NCBI RefSeq assembly: GCF_003052165.1
Contig: NZ_CP024869.1
Span: 496,001 to 560,000, forward strand
From: Dietzia sp. JS16-p6b
GTDB lineage: Bacteria > Actinomycetota > Actinomycetes > Mycobacteriales > Mycobacteriaceae
Direction of reading: 5' to 3'
Length of the DNA stretch: 64,000 nucleotides
The notes beneath the pieces are model-generated. The model had not been told where the DNA came from. It saw only the letters and a list, made by a program, of their open reading frames with translations, and made no database searches. Positions 43,321-52,392 of the stretch are shown one piece after another (the stretch's first letter is position 1; each line of letters begins with the position of its first letter). The position numbers and the translations under genes were made by a program.

Positions 43321-44307
43321 TCAGGCCGGCAGCGGGATCCGTTCACGCAACGGCGTCTCGGGGACCGAGGCCTCGTCGCCGCCACCGCCGGGCCCGGCGA
43401 CCAGCTCGAGCAGCGTCGCCTCGGGCCTGCAGAACGTCCGGACCGGCACGTACGGCGAGGTGCCGAGCCCTGCGGAGACGTGTAGGACCAGGTTCCGGCC
43501 CCAGGCGGACAGTCCCTGGGCGCGCGAGCGGTCGATGCCGCAGTTCGTGACGATCGCCCCCGTGGGCAGGCAGAGCTGCCCGCCGTGGGTGTGGCCCGCC
43601 ACCGCGAGGTCGTACCCGTCGGCGTCGAAGCGGTCGAGCACCCGGGGCTCGGGGGAGTGGACCAGGCCGATCCGCAGGTCGAACGCCGGGCCGGCGGGTC
43701 CCTCGATCTCGCTGTAGCGGTCGCGGCCGATGTGCGGGTCGTCGACCCCCGCCACCAGGACGCGACGACCGTCCACGGCGATCTCCGCGCGCCGATGGGT
43801 GGCGTCGATCCATCCACGCTCGGAGAACGCGGCCTTGAGGTCCCGCCACGGCAGCGGGACGGAGGAGTGCTTCTTCCGTCCCACGCCGAGGTACGACAGG
43901 GGGTTCTTGGGTACCGGCGCGTAGTAGTCGTTGGACCCGAACACGAACGCCCCGGGCCGGCCCAGCAGAGGGCCGAGCGCCTGCACGACGGCCGGCACCG
44001 CGCGCACGTCCGAGAGGTTGTCCCCGGTGTTGAGGACCAGATCCGGCTCCAACCGGGCCAGGGCCGCGAGGAAGTCCTGTTTCCGCTTCTGGCCGGGCAT
44101 CATGTGCAGGTCCGAGATGTGCAGGATCTTCAGCGGCTCCGAGCCCGGCGCGAGCAGTGGGAGGGAATGACGACGGACGGTGAACGCGTTGCGCTCCCAT
44201 CCCGACGCGTAGACCGTGCCCGCCACCACCGCACCGGCGAGGACGGCCGCCGCGCGCGCGGAGGGGGTCGACGGGGTGCTCCGGGTCCGACGGGAGGGGC
44301 GCTGCAT
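43321..44307 (-). CDS. Membrane-anchored metallophosphoesterase (Rv3683-like)
   Basis: A 328-residue protein with an N-terminal membrane anchor (residues 15-38) and a calcineurin-like phosphoesterase domain. Metal-binding motifs are ILHISDLHMMPG (DxH), NTGDNLSD (GDN), FGSNDYYAP (GNDH variant with Asn-Asp), and the His pair in AVAGHTHGGQLCLP. It acts at the outer face or envelope on an unknown phosphoester; YkuE-like relatives cleave glycerophospholipid-linked or UDP substrates. The ATG at 44307 has TACGAT 6 nt upstream, suggesting a leaderless promoter. The position beside ponA2 is the same as in M. tuberculosis. Confidence 0.9.
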   Translation of the reverse strand: MQRPSRRTRSTPSTPSARAAAVLAGAVVAGTVYASGWERNAFTVRRHSLPLLAPGSEPLKILHISDLHMMPGQKRKQDFLAALARLEPDLVLNTGDNLSDVRAVPAVVQALGPLLGRPGAFVFGSNDYYAPVPKNPLSYLGVGRKKHSSVPLPWRDLKAAFSERGWIDATHRRAEIAVDGRRVLVAGVDDPHIGRDRYSEIEGPAGPAFDLRIGLVHSPEPRVLDRFDADGYDLAVAGHTHGGQLCLPTGAIVTNCGIDRSRAQGLSAWGRNLVLHVSAGLGTSPYVPVRTFCRPEATLLELVAGPGGGGDEASVPETPLRERIPLPA

Positions 44308-44357
44308 CCCACCATCGTACCGGCGGCGCCCGCGTGAAGGCTCCGCCCCGGCGGGGG

Positions 44358-46743
44358 TTACCTCGGCGGGGAGATGGTGATGGGCGCCAGGCCGGGGACG
44401 TTCAGCACGACGGGCTCGTCGCCGATCGCGGCCCCCGGGCCCGACGCCTCCTGGCCGTCGGTGTTCCGGGCCGCGGCCCGGCCGCCGCCCCCCGAGCCGT
44501 CGGAGACGCGGAGGGTGACCTGGGATCCGGGGATCCCGGTCCCGCCGTCGAGACCCACGACGGTCCCGTAGGTGCGTCCGGTGCCTGAGACGAACTGGGT
44601 GTTGACGATGAATCCGGCGCCGGTGAGCAGCGAGGTCGCCGCCGACTGGCTCATCCCCTCGACATCGGGCAGCGCCGCGCCGCTGGTTCCGGCCTGGTAG
44701 GCGGGATCCGGTGCGGGCAGCTGGACCGGGCCGTAGATCTGGGCGATCGGGGTGAACGCGGAGAACCAGGTGTTGGCAGGCTCGAGACCGCCGAAGAGGT
44801 TGCCGTACGCGCACTGGCGCAGGGGGCTGGTGCACAGCTCGCTCGTGGTGGTGCCGTCGTTGAAGGCGTAGACGGCCGCCGAGTAGTTGTTGGTGTACCC
44901 GAGGAACGCCGAGGAACGGTTGGCCTCCGTGGTTCCGGTCTTGCCCGACATGGGCAGGCCCCATCCGGCGGCCCCCGCCGCGCCCGCGGCGGTGCCGGCT
45001 CCCACGTGGTCCTTGGACAGGGCCACCGAGAGGGTGTTCGCCAACCCGGGCTCGACCACCTGCTCGCAGCTCGGTTCGTTCAGTTCGACCGGCGCCCCGG
45101 TGCGGTCGGTGATCGACTCGATGGGGCTCGGCGGACACCAGGTTCCCCCGGAGGCCAGGGTGGCCCCGACGTTGGACAACTCCAGGGCGTTGACCGCCGT
45201 GGGTCCGAGGGTGAACGATCCCAGGTTGTTCTTCTTGATGAACCCGGCGATCGAGTCGCCGTCCGCCGCGGTGCCCTTGCGGTCGTACGACCGCATCCCG
45301 AGACGCACCGCCATGTCCACGGTGGGAGCGACCCCGACGTCCTTGATGAGGTTGACGAAGGTCGTGTTGGGCGACTGGGCCAGCGCGTCCGCCACGGACC
45401 AGTGACCCCGGGTACGACCCGGCGTTCTCCACGCAGTACTGGCCGGGCGGGCATCCGGGGGCGCCGCCGGCGCCCAGGCCGGAGACCTGCACGCGGCGCG
45501 GAACCGACAACGTGGTGTTGGTGCCCATCCCCTTCTCCATGGCCGCGGCCACCGTGAAGACCTTGAACACCGAGCCGCCGCCGTCGCCGACCAGAGAGAA
45601 CGGCTGGGGCTGGACCGTCTGGCTGTCACCCAGTTCGAGGCCGTACCGGCGGCTGGAGGCGATCGCCGCGACCTTGTGGGAATCCCGGCCCGGACGCACG
45701 ACGCTCATGACCTGCGCCACGCCCTGGCCCGTCGGGTTGCCGTAGGTGTTGAGCGACCGCTGGACCGAGTCGTGGACGGTCGGGTCGAGCGTGGTGCGGA
45801 TGGTGTACCCGCCCTCCTGGACCATCTCGCGGCTCAGACCGTTCTGGTCCAGGTAGTCCAGTACGTAGTCGCAGAAGAACCCTCGGTCGCCGGCGGTGAT
45901 GCAGCCACGGGGTAACGAGTTGGGGCGTTCCAGCACGCCGAGGGGCTCGGCCGCGAAGGCCGCGCCTTCCGCCGGCGTGATCGCGCCGGTCTGGACCATG
46001 GTGTCGATGACGGTGTCGCGACGGTCCTTGGTGTCCTCGGGGTGGGCGTAGGGGTTGAACATGCTGGTGGACTGGATCATCCCGGCGAGCATGGCCGACT
46101 GCGGCACGGTCAGCTCGGAGGCGTCGACCCCGAAATACGTCTGGGCCGCGGTCTGGACGCCGAAGGCGCCGTTGCCGAAGGAGATCAGGTTGAGGTACTT
46201 GCTGAGGATGTCGTCCTTGCTCATCTCGGCGTCCAGCGTGAGCGCCATCCGGATCTCTTTGATCTTGCGCGCCGGGGTGGTCTCCACGGCGGCTCGCCGT
46301 TCCGCGTCGTTCTCCGCTGAGACGAGGAACTGGTAGTTCTTGACCAGCTGTTGATCGATGGTCGAGGCGCCCTGCTGGACGTCGCCGGACGTGGCGTTGG
46401 TGAGCGCCGCGCGGATCGTGCCCCGCCAGTCCACACCGTTGTGGTCGGCGAACCGGCGGTCCTCGATCGCGATGATCGCCAGCTTCATGTTCTGCGAGAT
46501 CTGATCGCTCGGGACCACCACGCGCTGCTGGTCGTACAACCAGGCGATCGGTGTGCCCTCGGAGTCGGTGACCGTCGAGATGGACGGGAGATCGCCCTTG
46601 ATCAGGTCCGCCGAGGTCCCGGACAGGGAATCCGCCATCTTGTTGGAGGCCAGCCCCGCCGCCCCGGCTATCGGGAACAATGATCCGGCCGCGACCACCC
46701 CGGCCGCGACACAGGTCGCGACCAGCTTTCCCAGCGAACTCAT
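44358..46743 (-). pseudogene. ponA2: Class A penicillin-binding protein PonA2-like, frameshifted
   Basis: A bifunctional peptidoglycan glycosyltransferase/transpeptidase interrupted by one extra base. From ATG 46743 the first frame encodes the N-terminal helix, the GT51 domain (IAIEDRRFADHNGVDW, QQGASTIDQQLVKNYQF) and the transpeptidase SVFK. At the C-run 45406-45409 (GGGG on the coding strand, where GGG is expected) the frame is lost. The following SPN (ALAQSPNTTFV), KTG (LPMSGKTGTTE) and a C-terminal PASTA domain lie in another frame ending at 44358. Removing one base gives exactly 795 codons, matching PonA2 (about 810 aa). In the unshifted frame reading continues without a stop into the metallophosphoesterase gene, by chance. 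It could be a sequencing error or a recent null allele. Confidence 0.88.
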
Positions 46744-47012
46744 ACCCGACACGGGGCCAAGAGTACGTGAACACCCCCGTCCCGCCACCCCGCGAGGCCT
46801 CCGTCGCACACGACTCTTTACTTCTGTTGTGTGACTGCGGTAACAATATTAGAGAACGCGGGACGTTTCGAACCCGGATGAGGTCGTGTGACGGCCCTCA
46901 CCGCCGAGAGGCTCCCGCGGACACCGTGGGCCCGCCGCGCCGGGCGGGTCCAGAAGGCCGGAGGCGTGTGCGGCAGACCCGTCCGCGACTCCACACAGAC
47001 AGGGGTACATCG
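46744..47012. promoter_or_regulatory. Divergent ponA2/whiB4 promoter region
   Basis: The 269-nt divergent gap contains an unusually A/T-rich island around 46815-46855 (TTTACTTC ... AACAATATTAG), the likely promoter zone. TGTGACTGCGGTAACA (46830-46845) matches the Crp/GlxR box TGTGA-N6-TCACA with one mismatch. The whiB4 leader would be about 150 nt long. No short gene was found in it. Confidence 0.45.
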
Positions 47013-47390
47013 ATGACGGCCACCCTTCCCGGGACCTCCCGGACCGACGACGCCGGGGTCCGCCCCGGCTCAAGCAATCCCCTCGGTTCCGAGGAGACGA
47101 TCATCGGGGAGGGGCGCCAGGAGTGGGTCGCCCAGGCCCGGTGCAAGGACATCGACCCGGACGAGCTCTTCGTCCGCGGCGCCGCGCAGCGCAAGGCAGC
47201 GTCCATCTGCCGCCACTGCCCGGTCCTCCTGCAGTGCCGCGCCGACGCGCTGGACAACCGCGTGGAGTTCGGGGTCTGGGGCGGGATGACCGAGCGGCAG
47301 CGGCGCGCCCTACTCAAGCAGCACCCCGAGGTGCGGTCCTGGGCCGACTTCTTCGCGCAGCAGATCGAACGCCATACCGTCATCTACTGA
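47013..47390 (+). CDS. whiB4: WhiB-family iron-sulfur redox regulator (WhiB4-like)
   Basis: A 125-residue WhiB protein. The four cluster Cys are in QARCKDIDPDELF and SICRHCPVLLQCRA (C...C-x2-C-x5-C), followed by the beta-turn GVWGGMTERQRRALL and a basic stretch. In M. tuberculosis WhiB4 is an O2/NO-sensitive [4Fe-4S] DNA-binding redox switch. The ATG has AGGGG 8 nt upstream. Placement between ponA2 and the two ATPase genes is the same as Rv3681c. A strong terminator follows. Confidence 0.94.
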   Translation: MTATLPGTSRTDDAGVRPGSSNPLGSEETIIGEGRQEWVAQARCKDIDPDELFVRGAAQRKAASICRHCPVLLQCRADALDNRVEFGVWGGMTERQRRALLKQHPEVRSWADFFAQQIERHTVIY

Positions 47391-47410
47391 CTCCCACCGG
47401 TTCCGTACCC

Positions 47411-47454
47411 CACACGACGCGACCCGCGGCTCCCGCCGCGGGTCGTGTCGTGTG
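47411..47454. terminator. whiB4 / ATPase bidirectional terminator
   Basis: Two 20-nt arms (47411-47430 and 47435-47454) pair throughout with one G-U and a 4-nt loop TCCC. It is centred between the convergent whiB4 and Get3-like ATPase genes, 20 nt after the whiB4 stop. Confidence 0.9.
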
Positions 47455-47489
47455 TTCAGGCCCGGCGCCGGTTCACCCACTCAGTCGGT

Positions 47490-48596
47490 TCACCCGCAGA
47501 GCTGGTCGCCGACCGAGCGCAACGCCTCCAGGTTGGAGATCTCGAACGGGAGCGAGGGCACTCCCACGATCCGCACATCCGGATGGGTGTCGGTGAAGGA
47601 CTCCAGGAGGCGGACCTCCTGCTTGGCCGTCCCGGCCCGGTCGGCGTGGATCCGCAGCACCGCCTCCGCCTCGGGGTTCCCCGCCAACCGGTCGGCGGCC
47701 GCACACGCCTGCTCGGCTGTCAGGTCGGTGAGCCGCGGGTGGGTGCGGTTGATCACGACCCCCGCGAGCGGCATCGACTCCTCCGACAGTCGTTCGGTGA
47801 AGAACGCGGCCTCGCGGAGGGCGGGCCGCTCCGCGGAGGAGACCACCAGGAACTCGGTGCCCTTGCGCCGCAGGATCGCCTGGGTGCGGGAGGCCCGCGT
47901 GGCGAACCCGCCGAAGGTGGAGTCCAGGGCCACCACCATCTCGGAGGCGTCCTTGAGCATGGAGGACCCGACGACCGCCGACACCCCCCGCATGGCGGTG
48001 CTCATGGCACCGGTCATCAAGCGGCCGACGCCGCGGCCGGGCGCCGCGAACACCCGCATGAGGCGACTGTCCATGAAGGCGCCCAGGCGGCGCGGGGCGT
48101 CGAGGAAGTCGAGCGCGTTGCGTGAGGGAGGGGTGTCGACCACGACGAGGTCCCACGTCGAGTCGTCGAGCAGCTGCCCCAGCTTCTCCATGGCCATGTA
48201 CTCCTGCGTCCCAGCGAACGAGGTGACCATGGTCTTGTAGAAGTGGTTGTCCAGGATGGACTGCGCCTTCTCGGCCGTGGTGTTGGCGATGACCAGCTCG
48301 TCGAACGTGCGACGCATGTCGAGCATCATCGCGTGCAACGACCCGTCCGAATCCGCGTGCTCCGGTCCCAGGTCCACGCGGGACGGTTCGTTCGAGAGGT
48401 CGTCGATCCCCAGCGCCTGCGCGAGGCGCCGGGCCGGGTCGATGGTGAGGACCACGGTGTCGCGGCCGAGTTCGGCGGCGCGCAGGGCCACCGCGGCGGC
48501 GGTGGTGGTCTTGCCCACCCCGCCGGCGCCGGTGCAGACCACAACCCGGGTCGCCGGGTCTGTGAGCAGTCCGGTGATGTCGAGACGACGAGTCAT
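47490..48596 (-). CDS. Get3/ArsA-like anion-transporting ATPase (Rv3680-like)
   Basis: A 368-residue ArsA/Get3-family P-loop ATPase. The deviant Walker A is [15 protein letters not shown], with [17 protein letters not shown] (switch I region) and [17 protein letters not shown] (switch II/Walker B). It pairs with the upstream paralogue (48599-49678), 2 nt apart. In M. tuberculosis the Rv3679-Rv3680 pair forms a hetero-complex that protects against glycerol-derived toxic metabolites and nitrosative stress. The proteins lack the ArsA metalloid-binding Cys triad. Confidence 0.92.
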   Translation of the reverse strand: MTRRLDITGLLTDPATRVVVCTGAGGVGKTTTAAAVALRAAELGRDTVVLTIDPARRLAQALGIDDLSNEPSRVDLGPEHADSDGSLHAMMLDMRRTFDELVIANTTAEKAQSILDNHFYKTMVTSFAGTQEYMAMEKLGQLLDDSTWDLVVVDTPPSRNALDFLDAPRRLGAFMDSRLMRVFAAPGRGVGRLMTGAMSTAMRGVSAVVGSSMLKDASEMVVALDSTFGGFATRASRTQAILRRKGTEFLVVSSAERPALREAAFFTERLSEESMPLAGVVINRTHPRLTDLTAEQACAAADRLAGNPEAEAVLRIHADRAGTAKQEVRLLESFTDTHPDVRIVGVPSLPFEISNLEALRSVGDQLCG

Positions 48597-48598
48597 GA

Positions 48599-49678
48599 TC
48601 AGTGCACTCCCTGGTCGGCGAGGGCGGAGGCGAGGTCGTACAGGTCGGAGACCTCGACGCCGTTGGGCAGGGCCGGCAGCACGAGGGTCGGGCAGCCGGA
48701 CGAGGTCAGGGTCTCGCCGGCTGTGAGCTGTCCGCGTGCGACGCGGGCGTGCTCGATGGCCTCCACCAGGAGCCCCTGCAGCCCCTCGTCGTCGAGCTCC
48801 ACACCGGTCTCCTCGAGACCGGCCAGCACCGCCTCGGCGTCGATGTCCTCCTCGGCGATCCGCTGCAGCGCGTCGTCGTCGAGGTGCCGGGTCTCCGCTC
48901 GGTTGATGATCACCTGACCCACCCGCAGATCATGGGACCGGAGCTCCTCGATCGCCTCGATGGTCTCCTGGACGGGCAGCGATTCGAGCAGGGTCACCAG
49001 GTGCACGACCGTCTGCGGGGAGTGGACCAGCTCGGCGACGGCATCGGCCTGACGACGGATGGGCCCGCCGGCGGCGAGGTCGGCCATCGCGGTGGTCACG
49101 TCGAGGAACTTGCCGATGCGACCGGTGGGCGGGGCGTCGACGACGACCGCGTCGTACACCACTTCCTTTTTGGCGTGTTGGCGCGTGACGACCTCGTAGA
49201 TCTTGCCGGTCAGGAGAACGTCCTTGAGGCCGGGTGCGATGGTGGTGGCGAACTCGATCGCGCCCACCGACTTCATCACCTTGCCCACCACCCCGAGGTG
49301 GTAGAAGGTGTCGAGGTAGTCGAGCATCGCGGCCTCGATGTCGATGGCCAGCGCGAACACCTTGCCACCGCCGTCGACCCGGGCCACGAGTTCCTCGCGG
49401 TACGGCAGCGGCGAGCGGTCGAAGATCCGCGCGATGCCCTGGCGTTCCTCGACCTCCACCAGCAGGACGCGCTGTCCGGTCGAGGCCAGTGCCAGCGCGA
49501 GCGAGGTGGCGACCGTGGTCTTGCCGGTGCCCCCCTTGCCGGAGACGTAGTGGAGGTCCGCGCGGGCGGAGGCGTCGGACCAGCCGGTGGACAGCTCGTC
49601 GGCGATCGTCGACCTCACGGACTGACTCGACGTACCCGACTGGGTCGATTGCGTTCCTGGTGTGTCGGTGGACGGCAT
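48599..49678 (-). CDS. Get3/ArsA-like ATPase (Rv3679-like)
   Basis: A 359-residue ArsA/Get3-family ATPase with Walker [35 protein letters not shown] and [21 protein letters not shown] 50-residue Ser/Thr-rich leader precedes the fold. The start ATG 49678 has TAGGGT exactly 7 nt upstream, suggesting a leaderless transcript; a GTG 27 nt earlier is less likely. It is the first gene of the two-ATPase operon and is divergent from the 56-aa gene. Confidence 0.92.
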   Translation of the reverse strand: MPSTDTPGTQSTQSGTSSQSVRSTIADELSTGWSDASARADLHYVSGKGGTGKTTVATSLALALASTGQRVLLVEVEERQGIARIFDRSPLPYREELVARVDGGGKVFALAIDIEAAMLDYLDTFYHLGVVGKVMKSVGAIEFATTIAPGLKDVLLTGKIYEVVTRQHAKKEVVYDAVVVDAPPTGRIGKFLDVTTAMADLAAGGPIRRQADAVAELVHSPQTVVHLVTLLESLPVQETIEAIEELRSHDLRVGQVIINRAETRHLDDDALQRIAEEDIDAEAVLAGLEETGVELDDEGLQGLLVEAIEHARVARGQLTAGETLTSSGCPTLVLPALPNGVEVSDLYDLASALADQGVH

Positions 49679-49743
49679 GCGGTCCACCCTAAGCGGTTCC
49701 ACCACGGCGCGCGGGCCGCCGGCGACTTCCCTAGAGTGGGGGC

Positions 49744-49914
49744 ATGAGCGAATCCACCCCCGCAGCCCGGTTCGAGTACGTGACGGTCCCGCTGCTCACC
49801 CACGCCACCAAGCAGATCCTCGACCAGTGGGGCGGTGACGGCTGGGAGCTGGTCTCCGTCCTGCCCGGCCCCACCGGTGAGCAGCACGTCGCCTACCTCA
49901 AGCGTCGGCTCTGA
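49744..49914 (+). CDS. Small DUF4177-like protein (Rv3678A-like)
   Basis: A 56-residue protein, ARFEYVTVPLLTHATKQIL then DQWGGDGWELVSVLPGPTGE, with the beta-alpha-beta pattern and the WGxxGWELV motif of DUF4177-type small proteins. A homologue occupies the same place in M. tuberculosis (Rv3678A). TAGAGT lies 6 nt before the ATG, so it is probably leaderless. Its TGA overlaps the ATG of the RidA gene (TGATG), so the two are coupled. Confidence 0.85.
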   Translation: MSESTPAARFEYVTVPLLTHATKQILDQWGGDGWELVSVLPGPTGEQHVAYLKRRL

Positions 49915-50393
49915 TGCCGGAGGGCGAGGGCGGCGGGTACTGGACCCGCAAGCTCGAGCAGCTGGGGATCGACCTGCCGACCGTCGTCCCCCCGCTCGCC
50001 AACTACGCGCCCGCCGTGCGGACGGGCGCCTACGTCTACACCTCCGGTCAGCTGCCGATGATCGACGGCGCTCTCGCCGCGACCGGCAAGGTCGGTGCCG
50101 CGGTGTCCCCGGAGACGGCGGCTGATCTCGCCCGGACCTGTGCCCTCAACGCACTCGCCGCCGTGGACGGCCTGGTGGGCATCGACTCGGTGGTGCGGAT
50201 CGTCAAGGTCGTCGGCTTCGTCGCGTCGGCCCCGGGCTTCAACGCCCAGCCCGCGGTGGTCAACGGCGCCTCGGATCTGCTGGGTGAGGTGTTCGGGGAC
50301 GCCGGCGTCCACGCCCGCTCCGCGGTCGGGGTCTCCGAGCTGCCGCTCGACGCGCCCGTCGAGGTCGAGCTCATCGTCGAGGTCGAGGGATAG
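49914..50393 (+). CDS. RidA/YjgF-family protein (Rv3678c-like)
   Basis: A 159-residue RidA-family protein, probably a trimeric enamine/imine deaminase or a relative. It has YTSGQLPMIDGAL and a C-terminal half (VKVVGFVASAPGFNAQPAVVNGAS, HARSAVGVSELPLDAPVEVELIVEV). The last motif has Ala-Arg-Ser-Ala-Val-Gly-Val-Ser, with the catalytic-type Arg retained. It belongs to the long RidA subfamily typical of Mycobacteriales. It is coupled to the small upstream gene and followed by the MBL gene. Confidence 0.9.
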   Translation: MPEGEGGGYWTRKLEQLGIDLPTVVPPLANYAPAVRTGAYVYTSGQLPMIDGALAATGKVGAAVSPETAADLARTCALNALAAVDGLVGIDSVVRIVKVVGFVASAPGFNAQPAVVNGASDLLGEVFGDAGVHARSAVGVSELPLDAPVEVELIVEVEG

Positions 50394-50425
50394 GGCCGGA
50401 CGGTGGCCCGGGACGGAGAATGCCG

Positions 50426-51268
50426 ATGACCGGCGGCCTGGCCCCGATCACGTTCCCGGCGTACGAGACCCTGCGCCCCGTCACGGACCTGGCCGGGGTG
50501 ATCCTCTGCGACAACCCCTCGGAGATGACCTTCGAGGGGACCAACACGGTGGTGCTGCGGGCCCCCGGATCGCGCACCGCCGTGGTGGTGGACCCCGGGC
50601 CGGAGAATCGCGCGCACGCTGAGCGGATCGCCGCGATCGTGGGCGAGATCGAGCTCGTCGTCATCACCCATCGACACGGGGACCACACCGGCGGGATCGA
50701 CGACCTCCGGGCGCTGACCGGCGCGCCGGTCCGGGCGGTCGGACCGGTGTACTGCCGGGATGCGGCGCCGTTGGTGACGGGGGGCGACGACGACGAGGTG
50801 ATCCACGCCGCCGGGCTGGACCTCACCGTGCTGGCCACTCCCGGGCACACTGCGGACTCGATCAGTCTCGAGGTGCGTCCGGCGGGTGCCGGGTTCACCG
50901 CGCGCGCGGACTGTGTGGTGCTCGGCGACACGATCCTGGGTCGCGACTCGACCGTTCTGGACTCCACCGACGGCGATCTGGGGGACTACCTACAGAGCCT
51001 CGACCAGCTGTCCGCCCGCGCCGACGGCGTGGTGGGCATCCCCGGCCACGGTCCGGATGTGGCCGATACCGCTCGCGCCGCCCAGGTGCTGGCCCGTCAC
51101 CGGCGGGACCGGCTAGAGCAGATCGCGGCAGCCCGGGACGTGCTGGGACCCGATGCGTCCGCCGAGGTCATCACGCAGCACATCTACCGGGATGTCTCTC
51201 CGTTCCTGCTCAAAGTGGCCGAGCAGTCCACCCTCGTGGCCCTGCGCTATCTGGATCGGTCCGGTTAG
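50426..51268 (+). CDS. Metallo-beta-lactamase-fold hydrolase (Rv3677c-like)
   Basis: A 280-residue MBL-fold protein with the metal motif THRHGDHTGG (HxHxDH), the third His in LATPGHTADS, the Asp in VVLGDTILGRDS and a C-terminal His in GIPGHGPDV. Relatives are glyoxalase II- or RNase-like hydrolases (LACTB2 type); the C-terminal helical domain is of the LACTB2 kind. ATG 50426 with GGAG 7 nt upstream is preferred over the ATG 6 nt earlier. Confidence 0.9.
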   Translation: MTGGLAPITFPAYETLRPVTDLAGVILCDNPSEMTFEGTNTVVLRAPGSRTAVVVDPGPENRAHAERIAAIVGEIELVVITHRHGDHTGGIDDLRALTGAPVRAVGPVYCRDAAPLVTGGDDDEVIHAAGLDLTVLATPGHTADSISLEVRPAGAGFTARADCVVLGDTILGRDSTVLDSTDGDLGDYLQSLDQLSARADGVVGIPGHGPDVADTARAAQVLARHRRDRLEQIAAARDVLGPDASAEVITQHIYRDVSPFLLKVAEQSTLVALRYLDRSG

Positions 51269-51291
51269 ACCGGCCGACCCGGCCCGCCCTA

Positions 51292-51346
51292 CGACAAGAG
51301 CGTTCCGCACCCCTTCTCGAGGGAGGTGTGCGGAACGCTCTTGTCG
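51292..51346. terminator. Long palindrome between convergent genes (family 1, copy 2)
   Basis: Perfect 19-bp arms (51292-51310 and 51328-51346) enclose a 17-nt loop with TTCTCG, as in the copy at 10055-10118. The arm core is CGACAAGAGCGTTCCGCAC; relative to copy 1, GGA is AGA-G-shifted (GGAC to GAGC) and the opposite arm has the matching change (GTCC to GCTC). It sits between the MBL gene (+) and crp (-). Confidence 0.8.
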
Positions 51347-51371
51347 ATGGGCCGGGGCGGCTCGGCGGGCC

Positions 51372-52076
51372 TCAGCGGGCGCGCCGGGCCAGGCGCTCGG
51401 TGTCGGAGATGATGACGCTCTTGCCTTCGAGGCGCAGCCAACCCCGGTGTGCGAACTCGGCCAGGGCCTTGTTGACCGTCTCGCGGGAGGCGCCGACGAG
51501 CTGGGCGATCTCCTCCTGCGTGAGGTCGTGCGTCACGCGGATGTTGCCGCCCTCCTGGGTGCCGAAGCGCTGGGCCAGCTGCAGCAGCGCCTTGGCCACG
51601 CGACCGGGCACATCGGTGAAGATGAGGTCGGCGAGGTTGTTGTTGGTGCGGCGCAGACGGCGGGCGAGCACCCTCAGCAGCTGATCGGAGATCTCGGGCC
51701 GCTCGGAGATCCACCGCTTGAGGGCCGAGCGGTCCATGGACTGCACGGAGACGTCGGTGACGCAGACCGCGGACGAGGTGCGCGGGCCCGGGTCGAAGAT
51801 CGACAGCTCACCGAACATGTCCGAGGGGCCGAGGATGGACAGCAGGTTCTCGCGACCGTCCGGGGCCTTGCGGGAGAGCTTCACCTTGCCCGACGTGACG
51901 ATGTAGAGGCTGTCGCCCTGCTCGCCCTCGCGGATGATCACATCACCCTTCGAGTACTCCTCGCGGGTCAGGTCGGCACGCAGCGCCGAGATGGCCGCGG
52001 GCTCGACACCCTGGAAGATGCCGGCCCGGGTGAGTACGTCGTCGGCCGACTGGTCCGTGCGGCGATCTATCGTCAC
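51372..52076 (-). CDS. glxR: Crp/GlxR-type cAMP-responsive global regulator
   Basis: A 234-residue Crp-Fnr family regulator, almost collinear with M. tuberculosis Crp (Rv3676) and Corynebacterium GlxR. The cyclic-nucleotide-binding domain has [23 protein letters not shown] (cAMP phosphate cassette with Glu, Arg and Ser-Ser), followed by a long dimer helix ([36 protein letters not shown]). The HTH reads [28 protein letters not shown] 52076 with GGAGGG 9 nt upstream is preferred; an ATG 48 nt earlier is also in frame. It recognises TGTGA-N6-TCACA, and such a box precedes acs in this window. Confidence 0.95.
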   Translation of the reverse strand: MTIDRRTDQSADDVLTRAGIFQGVEPAAISALRADLTREEYSKGDVIIREGEQGDSLYIVTSGKVKLSRKAPDGRENLLSILGPSDMFGELSIFDPGPRTSSAVCVTDVSVQSMDRSALKRWISERPEISDQLLRVLARRLRRTNNNLADLIFTDVPGRVAKALLQLAQRFGTQEGGNIRVTHDLTQEEIAQLVGASRETVNKALAEFAHRGWLRLEGKSVIISDTERLARRAR

Positions 52077-52148
52077 AGTCCGTGACCCTCCCGTTCGGGC
52101 GAGGACGAGCGAGGTCCGCGCCATGGCGTGCGTGTGGCGAGAGCCACT
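52072..52148 (-). promoter_or_regulatory. glxR leader: inverted repeat over the start and weak Crp-like box
   Basis: GTCAC-AGTCC-GTGAC (52072-52086) is a perfect inverted repeat covering the GTG start and Shine-Dalgarno region; the hairpin could limit translation. Further upstream, TGTGG-N6-CCACT (52133-52148) has the spacing of a Crp/GlxR box with degenerate half-sites, and TACAGT follows as a possible -10. Autoregulation of GlxR/Crp is known in relatives, but this site is weak. Confidence 0.4.
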
Positions 52149-52199
52149 GTAGCCGTTCCGGTGCCCCCGGTGTGACCAACCCGCGGCGACCGGGGTGGG

Positions 52200-52310
52200 T
52201 CAGTTCTCGATCTGCTCCGGCTCGGCCAGAATGGAGGCCTCGAACCGGTCCATCAAGAGGGCGAACCCGGCGAGGAGGACCGGGACCAGGACGACGAGGA
52301 TTCCCTGCAT
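52200..52310 (-). CDS. Small single-pass membrane protein candidate, 36 aa
   Basis: ATG 52310 opens a 36-residue reading frame: MQGILVVLVPVLLAGFALLM as a membrane segment, then the charged tail DRFEASILAEPEQIEN. TTTACT lies exactly 7 nt before the ATG, the leaderless pattern used by neighbouring genes. It occupies the place of Rv3675 (a membrane protein) between crp and nth in M. tuberculosis, though it is much shorter. Function is unknown. Confidence 0.55.
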   Translation of the reverse strand: MQGILVVLVPVLLAGFALLMDRFEASILAEPEQIEN

Positions 52311-52392
52311 GCCCCCGAGTAAACACCCCCGCGGGCCGACGCGCACGTGCGGCCGGCTCACCCGCAGGTGGCCCGGGCCGTAATGTGGACGC

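Noticed and set aside
43321-46809. One continuous open frame that would fuse the PBP N-terminus to the metallophosphoesterase (over 1100 codons)
   Set aside because: The middle third has no PBP motifs in this frame while SPN, KTG and PASTA are found in another frame with its own stop at 44358. The fusion arises from a one-base shift and chance absence of stops in high-GC DNA.
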